Shown here: positions 43,994 to 51,632 of the stretch, in pieces
Numbering within the stretch: position 1 is the first letter of the stretch
Layout: each line of letters starts with the position of its first letter
Assembly: GCA_033765235.1 (NCBI GenBank)
Contig: JANRIG010000020.1
Location: forward strand, 124,001 to 188,000
Direction: 5' to 3'
Length of the DNA stretch: 64,000 nt
DNA from: JANRIG01 sp033765235
GTDB taxonomy: Bacteria > Bacteroidota > Bacteroidia > Cytophagales > UBA9547
The notes under the pieces: model-generated
Seen by the model: the letters and a program-made list of their open reading frames with translations, nothing else
The model's database searches: none
Told to the model about the DNA's origin: nothing
Made by a program: the position numbers and the translations under genes

Positions 43994-44914
43994 ATGTCTT
44001 TATTAGTAATAGGCTCTGTAGCCTTTGATGCCATAGAAACTCCCTTTGGCAAAACCGACAAAATCATAGGTGGCGCAGCCACTTACATTTGCCTCTCTGC
44101 AAGCTATCTTGTGAAGCCTGTGAAGCTGGTGGCAGTGGTAGGCGGAGATTTTCCAAAAGAAAAAATAAAACTATTGCAAGACAAAGGCGTGAATACCGAG
44201 GGGCTGCAAATAAAAGAAAATGAAAAGTCTTTTTTTTGGTCGGGCAAGTACCGCAACGATATGAATAGCAGGGACACCTTGGTAACAGAGCTTAATGTAT
44301 TAGAAACATTTGACCCTATTATACCTGCCTCTTATACTGATTGCAAATACCTCATGCTGGGCAACTTAGCACCCAAAGTACAAAGCACTGTGATAAGGCG
44401 CATGCCCAAAAGACCTAAGCTCATAGTGATGGATACTATGAACTTTTGGATGGACGTGGCTTACGATGACTTGATGGAAACCCTATCTATGGTAGATGTG
44501 CTTACTATAAACGATGAGGAAGCTCGCCAACTCTCCAAAGAATATTCATTGGTGAAAGCAGCAAAAAAAATACTTACTATGGGACCTAAAGTATTAGTTA
44601 TAAAAAAAGGAGAGCATGGTGCGCTGCTGTTCAACGACAAACAAGTATTTTTTGCTCCTGCCCTCCCTCTCGAAGATGTGTTTGACCCTACCGGTGCAGG
44701 AGATACCTTTGCAGGAGGGTTCATAGGTTATTTGGCATATAAAGATGACATCAGCTTTGGCACCATGAAGTCTGCCCTGATATATGGGTCTGCTTTAGCA
44801 TCATTTTGCGTGACCAAGTTTGGCACCGAAGCTCTTGAGAGCATTACTCTCGCCGAAATAGAAACCAGAGTACAAGATTTCATAGATTTAGTACAGTTTG
44901 AGATTAATATTTAG
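43994..44914 (+). CDS. PfkB-family sugar/nucleoside kinase
   Basis: 307 residues. It begins SLLVIGSVAFDAIETPFG, with GGAATYICLSASYL as the first PfkB signature. DPTGAGDTFAGGFIGYLA is the second signature, holding the anion hole and catalytic Asp. LTINDEEARQLS is the family's NxxE metal motif. Ribokinase-like enzymes phosphorylate ribose, fructose, adenosine and similar; the substrate is not clear here. Single gene with its own promoter, convergent with the saccharopine-dehydrogenase-like gene. Confidence 0.9.
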   Translation: MSLLVIGSVAFDAIETPFGKTDKIIGGAATYICLSASYLVKPVKLVAVVGGDFPKEKIKLLQDKGVNTEGLQIKENEKSFFWSGKYRNDMNSRDTLVTELNVLETFDPIIPASYTDCKYLMLGNLAPKVQSTVIRRMPKRPKLIVMDTMNFWMDVAYDDLMETLSMVDVLTINDEEARQLSKEYSLVKAAKKILTMGPKVLVIKKGEHGALLFNDKQVFFAPALPLEDVFDPTGAGDTFAGGFIGYLAYKDDISFGTMKSALIYGSALASFCVTKFGTEALESITLAEIETRVQDFIDLVQFEINI

Positions 44915-44930
44915 GGATTAGATATTTTTT

Positions 44931-46202
44931 TTACATATATTTAAATATTAAGCCTTCGCGTTCCAGCTCCGGCAGCACCGCTTTATAGTACTTTTCATGT
45001 ACGGGAATATTAACTCCTTCATCTGCAATTGACCCTTCTAAAAATTTTTGTACTACTATAGCCAATGGCAGTCCTACAGTTTTTGACATGGCGGTGTTCA
45101 CACTATCTATCCCTTCTATATCAAGCATCATGATTTTGGAGTAGCTTTTATTATCCATATTATATACCAATTTGTGTATCATTACCACCCTGTCTTTGTC
45201 GTGTGGCATCATGCGCCACTTTTTTTCAATTAAATGTTGCAATACTTGTGCATAAGTGACCAAGTTCATATTAATAGGTACATCATCCGGCAAGCCTAAT
45301 GCCTGTATTTGAGCCAAAAGCATAGGGTCACTTGTCAATGTATCTGTATCTATGTTGAATAATTGCTTATAGGTCATGGTATTAGTATTGTGCAATACAT
45401 GATTGTCAGTATAGCCATTATTTATGAGATAGTGCCATCCTTTGCAAAAACCATCATATCTGAGAGTGCCTCTAATGAGGGTTTTTATATGTGGCAAATA
45501 GTATATATCTTTATACATTGTAGAGTCTCTGTTGGCATATCCTTCAAATGTTTCATTGCCTACCGTTATTTTTTTGATATAATCTGTGCCAAAAAGTTGT
45601 GCATAAGGCACAGAGACTATGTTTCCGTCTTGCAAATATTGGGCATCTCCACCTTGCCCTGCCAGCACTACATTGCGTGGGTTCCACGATATTTTATAAT
45701 GCCATGGATTGGTATCGCTGTCTTTGGCTACCAGTCCACCACAATAGGAATATAGCTCTATCACCTCGCCTCCGAGGGAGTAAATTTCATCTACAGCGTG
45801 TTTTATAGTCATATGGTCAAGCCCCGGGTCAAGCCCGCACTCCATTAGAAAAAGTAGTCCTGCCTGTTTCACTTCATTATTCAACTTTTGTATGCCCTCA
45901 GTCATGTATGATGCTGTGAAAAAATGTTTTTTTTCTGCAATACATCTTTGAGCAATGACTTCGTGCATATCGGGTGGCAACATGGATATTACCAAGTGAT
46001 AATTTTTAATGTTTTGAAATATTTCATCAATATTCCAACTCACAGCTTGTGCAGCCGGGCGGTTTTGTATTTTGTCTTCTGCAAGTTTTTTGTCTCTGTC
46101 GCACACAGTGATGCGTATATTAAGTATGTGCGCTATGCCTGTAAGATGTGTTATCAAATGATACGAAGACCTGCCGGCACCTAATATTAATATATTCACC
46201 AT
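44931..46202 (-). CDS. Saccharopine dehydrogenase-like oxidoreductase
   Basis: 423 residues. The N-terminal Rossmann fold NILILGAGRSSYHLITHL binds the nicotinamide cofactor. VISMLPPDMHEVIAQRCI and FLMECGLDPGLDHM are typical of the lysine 2-oxoglutarate reductase/saccharopine dehydrogenase family (also seen in carboxynorspermidine synthase). The exact reaction is open. It ends 16 bp from the PfkB gene, convergent; upstream lies the terminator of the B12 locus. Confidence 0.88.
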   Translation of the reverse strand: MVNILILGAGRSSYHLITHLTGIAHILNIRITVCDRDKKLAEDKIQNRPAAQAVSWNIDEIFQNIKNYHLVISMLPPDMHEVIAQRCIAEKKHFFTASYMTEGIQKLNNEVKQAGLLFLMECGLDPGLDHMTIKHAVDEIYSLGGEVIELYSYCGGLVAKDSDTNPWHYKISWNPRNVVLAGQGGDAQYLQDGNIVSVPYAQLFGTDYIKKITVGNETFEGYANRDSTMYKDIYYLPHIKTLIRGTLRYDGFCKGWHYLINNGYTDNHVLHNTNTMTYKQLFNIDTDTLTSDPMLLAQIQALGLPDDVPINMNLVTYAQVLQHLIEKKWRMMPHDKDRVVMIHKLVYNMDNKSYSKIMMLDIEGIDSVNTAMSKTVGLPLAIVVQKFLEGSIADEGVNIPVHEKYYKAVLPELEREGLIFKYM

Positions 46203-46294
46203 AAATGAGGCATTTACTAATGTTATGCAATTTATTATTATATGATAATAATATATGTAAACATGGTTGGAAAAGTTAATTTTTTATAAAATAA

Positions 46295-46322
46295 ATAGCC
46301 CATGGTGTTTACCATGAGCTAT
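46295..46322 (-). terminator. Intrinsic terminator of the B12 uptake operon
   Basis: On the minus strand ATAGC-x-CATGGT and ACCATG-x-GCTAT form an 11-bp stem with one mismatch and a 4-nt loop, followed by TTATTTTATAAAAAA. It lies 15 bp after the stop of the propeller lipoprotein. Confidence 0.65.
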
Positions 46323-46337
46323 GGATATATGCTTGTA

Positions 46338-47435
46338 TCATTTGAGTATCACCCCATTGGGTATGACACCTACTACCATGGAGTCTACAGTACTTACCAC
46401 CTTGGATGACTCTATTTTATACCTCACTATTTTGCCATCTCCTTTAAAGTCGCCTGCATCGCAACCTATGATATAATTATCAGATGGGTCGTAGGCCAGT
46501 GCATAAAAACTTCTTTTGAGCACATGTGCAGCGGTGTCCAAGGCAGTTGCTGCGATACCTTGAGCAAATATTTTGCCCCTATATTCATAGTACATCATAT
46601 CAGAGGTGCCGTTGATTATGAGGTTGCCGGGTCTATCACTTGCTGAACCAAACTCTAAGGTTTGTGCTACAGCATTGGCAGCTGTATTTATTTTTACCAA
46701 CTTGCCTTTGGTTTCCAATCCTGAGAAGTCTGCTTTATATTTGCCTCCGCATAGCACCCACAGGTTGTTGTCTTTGTCCACAGCCAAAGTATTGGGAGCG
46801 TCACCTGTATTTATGGTTTGAGCAAGTGTATTGTTTTCAGTGTTTATCACCGATACTTTATTATCACTGCCATATCCTCCTCCATTGAGTACATATACAT
46901 ATTTACCTATCTTCACCAATTCATCAGGTCCTGTGCCCACAGCAATGGATGATGTTTTTTTAGAAGTGGCAAGGTCTATTACCAGTACACTATTACTCTC
47001 CCAGTCTGTAAGGTAGCCTGTTTTGTCATTAATTGCTATAAAATATCTGGGACTTGCAGTGCTACTGCCCAAGTCTAACACAGATGGGGTAGTAGACTTA
47101 AACCCCGATACAGATACTACTTCTACTTTGTAGGAGTTTTGTACTACTATATATGCTTTGTCTTGATATATGTACATAGACTGTGCTTGGTCTCCCAGGT
47201 CTTTGCCATTGGCATTTTTATAGATGTCTTTTACAATACTTTTCGATGATTTGTCGTAATACGATACAGAGGCATTTTTTTTGCCAAAGCCACCTTCATT
47301 TAGCACATAAAATCCTGAACTGCCTACTATAGGGGTGGGGGTAGTGGTTTTCTCAGGATCTTTGCTACAAGAGGTAAACATAAGTGCAGATGCACTTGCA
47401 AGCACTATAGAGATGCTAATCAATTGTTTTTTCAT
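46338..47435 (-). CDS. btuG: YncE/DUF5074-like beta-propeller lipoprotein, probable BtuG-type cobalamin-binding protein
   Basis: 365 residues with a lipoprotein signal (ISIVLASASALMFTSCSK; Cys at residue 23). From about residue 38 (GFYVLNEGGFGKKNASVSYY) it shows repeated propeller blades: SNSVLVIDLATSKK, GKYVYVLNGGGYG and NNLWVLCGG. In Bacteroides, BtuG is a seven-bladed surface lipoprotein of this kind, encoded next to BtuB, that captures B12. Here the gene overlaps the TonB receptor by 4 bp (ATGA) behind a cobalamin riboswitch, so the BtuG role is a well-supported inference, not shown by conserved binding residues. Confidence 0.8.
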   Translation of the reverse strand: MKKQLISISIVLASASALMFTSCSKDPEKTTTPTPIVGSSGFYVLNEGGFGKKNASVSYYDKSSKSIVKDIYKNANGKDLGDQAQSMYIYQDKAYIVVQNSYKVEVVSVSGFKSTTPSVLDLGSSTASPRYFIAINDKTGYLTDWESNSVLVIDLATSKKTSSIAVGTGPDELVKIGKYVYVLNGGGYGSDNKVSVINTENNTLAQTINTGDAPNTLAVDKDNNLWVLCGGKYKADFSGLETKGKLVKINTAANAVAQTLEFGSASDRPGNLIINGTSDMMYYEYRGKIFAQGIAATALDTAAHVLKRSFYALAYDPSDNYIIGCDAGDFKGDGKIVRYKIESSKVVSTVDSMVVGVIPNGVILK

Positions 47436-49360
47436 AATTTTTGATTTAATTTATTAATTGGTTGATAAAAAGAAACACTTAACCCGGCTAGGAAATTTAT
47501 TCCAGGCATGGGATTGTTTTCTAATACCTCGTATCGGGTATTAAAAATATTGTTGCACTGTACCTGTGGTGCTACTGCAATTTTTTTTATATAAATTGGG
47601 TTAATATTTGCTTGAAGGTTGGCAGTATGGTATGCCGGCTGAAAATCTTCGTTTTCAGCATCGGTATATCTGTAGCTCACGTAGGCATTATTTATGAATA
47701 GGTTTATGATCTTGTTACTCCATGTAATATTCACAAAGCCCTTATTGTAAGGCACATATATAAGTTGTTTGCCTACTTCTACAGTATTAGCAGACTTCAA
47801 TACTGTCACTTCGTTGTAGTCTGCACCTGCTGCAAAATTTATTTTTTGTTTTTTTATATGTATGCCAATTTCAGATTTCAGTTCTATGCCTTTGCTTTGC
47901 ACCTCAAGTATATTTTGTGGGGTGAGTATGCCTGAGTTGTCCTTTCTCCATATTACCCAATTTTGTACATTATTCACAAATATATTCACATCCATAGCGT
48001 AGGTTGCAGGCACTATTATTACTTTTTCAGCTTTGAATTTAAGCCCCAATTCCCCTGCATAGCTGCTTTCGGGCAACAAAGCATTGTTGCCACTTTCGCC
48101 ACGCCCGCGCCAATACATATCATTTATGGTAGGTATCCTATAATTGTATGACGTATTTATATATATTGATAAAGGCAATACAGGATTATATTCCACTCCC
48201 AATGAATATGTCCATGGTATATCATATGTATTGCCTATTACATATTCCTTTCTTAATCTGGGGTTTACAGTGAGCTTTTGCCATGGTGTCCATCTGTATC
48301 CTGCAAATATTGCATACCGCACCTGTGAGGGGTGTTGGGGCAGGTTGGTAGCTTGAGCCCACACAGCTGTATTATGCAACCCTATATTGAAGTAATGTTT
48401 TTCTTTCCATATGTAGCTGCACTCTGCCTCACTAATAGATGATAATGCCTTGTTGTCTGTCTTAAAGTTGAATGAGGGTATCATAAATTGTAAATTTTCG
48501 GCAAATAATGCGGTGCGCAAAGCCCATTGAAACTTACCCTGAGGTATCACCCACTGCAATGTATATCTGTGTGTTTCGTCTATCTGTGTTGATAGTGAGC
48601 TCGGTATTTGTCTATGGCTGTATTGCCACCAATAAGCACTGGTGAGGGTACTTCTGTGTATTTTTATATTGGTTTCATTTAATAAGCCTTGCTGTGTGTA
48701 AGCAGCATTTTTTTGGGTTTGTGACCTATCTTGATACATATATTCATAGTTATTAGTGGCACTTCTTGCATATATTGAAGTCTTATTACTTATTCTTTGC
48801 CCTGATATATTAGCTGCTCCACTTTGGTATAATGTGCCAAAACTGCCCATACTATTGTTTGCAGACAGGTGTAGCCCCTTATGGTTTGAGTGATTTTGGC
48901 TTAGTTCTGTCACTGCACCTACCGCACCCGACCCATGCAATGCAGAGGAGCCACCGAGTCTTATTTTTGCATTGTCAAATACCAGATTGGGAATGAGCGA
49001 ATAATCAACGTTGCCGTTCATAGGGCTTGCTATGTTAAAGCCATTCCACAGCACTATATTGTGATAAGCAGAAAGTCCTCTAAAAGAGCCTGTTGCAAGT
49101 GTGCCAAGCCCATTTGAGCGTACATATCCAATATTGTTTTGCATGAGCACATCTGCCAAAGTATTATTTTTATACCCCACTAAATAGTTACTGTCTACAG
49201 CCACCTCATTGTACCCTTTGTACAATGACTTGTATTTAGTTTCATATACTTTTACTTCTTGTAGGGTTACTATGCTATCTGCCTGCTTACGCTGCGCATA
49301 AGCGGCAAATGACAAAAAAATACAAAAACCTAGCGACAGATATGCCGACAAATATTTCAT
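47432..49360 (-). CDS. btuB: TonB-dependent outer-membrane receptor, BtuB-like
   Basis: 642 residues with a signal peptide (SLGFCIFLSFAAYAQ). The plug domain, residues about 30-150, has SIVTLQEVKVYETKYK as a TonB-box-like start, then NTLADVLMQNNIGYVRSNG, FRGLSAYHNIVLWNGFNI and IRLGGSSALHGSGAVGAV. The rest is a beta-barrel. It imports cobalamin using TonB energy; the substrate is inferred from the riboswitch and the propeller lipoprotein encoded just downstream. No carboxypeptidase-like SusC extension, so not a SusC glycan porin. Confidence 0.9.
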   Translation of the reverse strand: MKYLSAYLSLGFCIFLSFAAYAQRKQADSIVTLQEVKVYETKYKSLYKGYNEVAVDSNYLVGYKNNTLADVLMQNNIGYVRSNGLGTLATGSFRGLSAYHNIVLWNGFNIASPMNGNVDYSLIPNLVFDNAKIRLGGSSALHGSGAVGAVTELSQNHSNHKGLHLSANNSMGSFGTLYQSGAANISGQRISNKTSIYARSATNNYEYMYQDRSQTQKNAAYTQQGLLNETNIKIHRSTLTSAYWWQYSHRQIPSSLSTQIDETHRYTLQWVIPQGKFQWALRTALFAENLQFMIPSFNFKTDNKALSSISEAECSYIWKEKHYFNIGLHNTAVWAQATNLPQHPSQVRYAIFAGYRWTPWQKLTVNPRLRKEYVIGNTYDIPWTYSLGVEYNPVLPLSIYINTSYNYRIPTINDMYWRGRGESGNNALLPESSYAGELGLKFKAEKVIIVPATYAMDVNIFVNNVQNWVIWRKDNSGILTPQNILEVQSKGIELKSEIGIHIKKQKINFAAGADYNEVTVLKSANTVEVGKQLIYVPYNKGFVNITWSNKIINLFINNAYVSYRYTDAENEDFQPAYHTANLQANINPIYIKKIAVAPQVQCNNIFNTRYEVLENNPMPGINFLAGLSVSFYQPINKLNQKL

Positions 49361-49416
49361 TTACAATGATTTATAACATGTATAAACCATAGCATACAAA
49401 AAAAACAATAAAGAAA

Positions 49417-49435
49417 CCAAATATTAAATAATTGG
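49417..49435 (-). promoter_or_regulatory. Weak hairpin with T-rich tract between riboswitch and btuB
   Basis: On the minus strand an imperfect CCAATTATTTAATATTTGG inverted repeat is followed by TTTCTTTATTGTTTTTTTTG. It is in the right place for an expression platform, but the stem is AT-rich and mismatched, so its role is uncertain. Confidence 0.3.
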
Positions 49436-49469
49436 TTATCCTTCACCTTTTCTCCGAAAGCTACGAATA

Positions 49470-49644
49470 TCAATTAGTTTTGGCAGGTCTCCTGGCTCAT
49501 CGGATTTTTTACTTTTTGCCTTCTCGTAAATGTTTGATTTACAATGGCACAGATGGGAATAAAAAACATTGCTTTAGCATGCCAAAGCCCGATACACAGT
49601 TGCGGGAACAGCCTCCGGATAGTACGGAGTTCCCTTTTAATTGA
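49470..49644 (-). ncRNA. Cobalamin (B12) riboswitch aptamer
   Basis: On the minus strand the class signatures appear in order: GGGAAC..CCGGAGGCTG, then CCCGCAACTGTG, a variable arm, then the highly conserved GAGCCAGGAGACCTGCC (plus positions 49482-49498). The ends TCAATTA and TAATTGA pair as P1. It lies 110 bp upstream of the BtuB-like receptor start and downstream of a -7 box at 49682-49689. Cobalamin-riboswitch motifs are precise enough to identify it by eye. Confidence 0.93.
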
Positions 49645-49681
49645 ATGATAATATTATGCAATCATCCAAACCAAACTTTCG

Positions 49682-49689
49682 CAAACATA
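49682..49689 (-). promoter_or_regulatory. -7 box for the riboswitch-btuB-btuG transcript
   Basis: The minus strand reads TATGTTTG, matching TAnnTTTG, about 38 nt before the aptamer's first P1 base. Confidence 0.55.
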
Positions 49690-49790
49690 CTAAACATTAA
49701 CATCATTGAATAAAATAATAAAAAAAATATTTCTGAAATATATTTTTATAAAAAATAACTATTGAATACACAACATATTAAATTTTTGCC

Positions 49791-49798
49791 TACATTTG
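49791..49798 (+). promoter_or_regulatory. -7 box for the rimP-nusA-infB operon
   Basis: TACATTTG matches TAnnTTTG, giving a leader of about 55 nt before rimP ATG 49861. Confidence 0.55.
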
Positions 49799-49819
49799 CA
49801 CCCGTAATTAGTAAGAAGA

Positions 49820-49840
49820 GGGGATAATATCCCCTTTTTT
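49820..49840 (+). terminator. Terminator-like hairpin in the rimP leader (possible attenuator)
   Basis: GGGGAT-AAT-ATCCCC forms a 6-bp stem with a 3-nt loop followed by six T residues and TATTATTATT. It lies between the promoter and the rimP start, so it is inside the leader of an essential operon, not after a gene. It may attenuate transcription. Confidence 0.55.
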
Positions 49841-49860
49841 ATTATTATTACCTATAGTTT

Positions 49861-50331
49861 ATGACTACCGAGGAGGTAAAAAACATTGTTTTAGCAAATA
49901 TTGATAATGAAAAGTACTTTTTGACAGACTTCAACATAGTCAGAGTTAAAAATACACCTCATATCAAGCTTTCCATAGATACCGACCTTGGCATCACTAT
50001 TGATGAGTGCGCACACATATCAAGAATATTAAATAATATTTTTGCAAAAAATGACATTTATCCCGACGGATACGAGCTGCATGTGACCTCGCCGGGCATA
50101 GGTGAGCCACTCAAGATGGAGAGACAGTATCATAAAAATGTAGGACGCAATATCAGGCTGATAACGATGGATAATGTGGTCATAGATGGCAAGCTTGAAG
50201 CAGTAACAGCAGATCAAGGCATTAATATTTTGGTTACAAAAACCAAAAAAGGCAAAATTATAGAACAAAAAAATACATATATACCCTTTAATAATATAAA
50301 AAAAACAGAAGTACTTATCTCATTTAATTAA
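49861..50331 (+). CDS. rimP: Ribosome maturation factor RimP
   Basis: 156 residues. RVKNTPHIKLSIDTDLGITI and DGYELHVTSPGIGEPLKMER (the SPGxxxPL core) identify RimP, which assists 30S subunit assembly. The C-terminal SH3-like domain follows (NIRLITMDNVVIDGKLEAV). First gene of rimP-nusA-infB with 7 bp to nusA. Confidence 0.94.
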   Translation: MTTEEVKNIVLANIDNEKYFLTDFNIVRVKNTPHIKLSIDTDLGITIDECAHISRILNNIFAKNDIYPDGYELHVTSPGIGEPLKMERQYHKNVGRNIRLITMDNVVIDGKLEAVTADQGINILVTKTKKGKIIEQKNTYIPFNNIKKTEVLISFN

Positions 50332-50338
50332 TATCACT

Positions 50339-51592
50339 ATGGATAATTTTAATTTAGTAGAATCATTCGCAGATTTTGCAAAACAAAAAGGCATAGACAG
50401 GCCTACCATGATGCGCATACTGGAAGACGTATTTCGCACGATGATAAAAAAACGTACTGAAGACGACTCTAACTTCTCTATCACCATCAATGTAGAAAAA
50501 GGCGACCTTGAGATATGGCGCACTCGTGAGATAGTATCACAAGACTTTGTAGAAGACAGCTTTGACTACAACCCCGAAAAACATATAAGTATAGATGATG
50601 CTCAAAAAGTAGACCCCGATTTTCAAGAAGGTGAAGAGTTTGCAGATGAGGTAAAAATAGAAGATTTTGGTCGCCGCATGATACAAACAGCCCGCCAGAC
50701 GCTCATTCAAAAAGTAAAAGACCTTGAAAAAGAGCTTTTGCTTCAAAAGTACAAAGACATTGTGGGAGAGATGATTACCGCAGAAGTATATCAAATGCTT
50801 CCAAAAGAAATACTACTGGTAGATGCCAATGGCAATGAACTAATATTGCCCAAAAACGAACAAATACCCAAAGACCGATTTAAAAAAGGTGAAAACGTAA
50901 GAGCAATAATTAATAGGGTAGAAATGATAAATGGCAACCCTAAAATCATACTTTCCAGAGTATCACCCGTATTCCTTGAGCGACTGTTTGAAAATGAAGT
51001 ACCTGAAGTATACGACGGACTTATCAATATCAAGAAAGTAGTACGTGAGCCGGGCGAGCGTGCCAAAGTAGCTGTAGAGTCATTTGACGACCGTATAGAC
51101 CCTGTAGGAGCATGTGTGGGCATGAAAGGTTCGCGCATACACAGCATAGTGCGAGAGCTTAATAATGAAAATATAGATGTCATAAACTACACCGAAAATC
51201 TTGAACTCCTCATTAGCAGAGCACTATCTCCTGCCAAAATTGGCAGCATGAAAATTGACAAAGTCAATAGTAGAGTACAAGTCATGCTCAAGCCTGATCA
51301 AGTGTCGCTGGCAATTGGCAAAGGAGGTCAAAACATAAAACTTGCCAGCAAACTCGTTGGTTATGAAATAGATGTATATCGCGAAAGTACTGAAGAAGAG
51401 GAAGAAGACGTAGATTTAGATGAATTTGTAGACGAAATTGAAGGTTGGGTCATTGACGAACTCAAACGAATAGGTCTTGATACCGCCAAAAATGTACTCA
51501 AACTCACTACCGAAGACCTCCTCCGACGTACAGAATTAGAAGAAGAAACCATCAAAGAGGTGTTTGATATTTTAAGAAAAGAATTCGAGTAA
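50339..51592 (+). CDS. nusA: Transcription termination/antitermination factor NusA
   Basis: 417 residues. The N-terminal RNA-polymerase-binding domain (FADFAKQKGIDRPTMMRILE) is followed by an S1 domain. Two KH domains come next (ACVGMKGSRIHSIVRELNN; QVSLAIGKGGQNIKLASKL), and the tail is a short acidic helical repeat (TEEEEEDVDLDEFVDEIEG). It binds RNA polymerase and nascent RNA to modulate pausing and termination. Middle gene of the conserved operon. Confidence 0.96.
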   Translation: MDNFNLVESFADFAKQKGIDRPTMMRILEDVFRTMIKKRTEDDSNFSITINVEKGDLEIWRTREIVSQDFVEDSFDYNPEKHISIDDAQKVDPDFQEGEEFADEVKIEDFGRRMIQTARQTLIQKVKDLEKELLLQKYKDIVGEMITAEVYQMLPKEILLVDANGNELILPKNEQIPKDRFKKGENVRAIINRVEMINGNPKIILSRVSPVFLERLFENEVPEVYDGLINIKKVVREPGERAKVAVESFDDRIDPVGACVGMKGSRIHSIVRELNNENIDVINYTENLELLISRALSPAKIGSMKIDKVNSRVQVMLKPDQVSLAIGKGGQNIKLASKLVGYEIDVYRESTEEEEEDVDLDEFVDEIEGWVIDELKRIGLDTAKNVLKLTTEDLLRRTELEEETIKEVFDILRKEFE

Positions 51593-51632
51593 CAACACTT
51601 TTTGCTTTATTTGCAATATTAAGCCGTAATTA

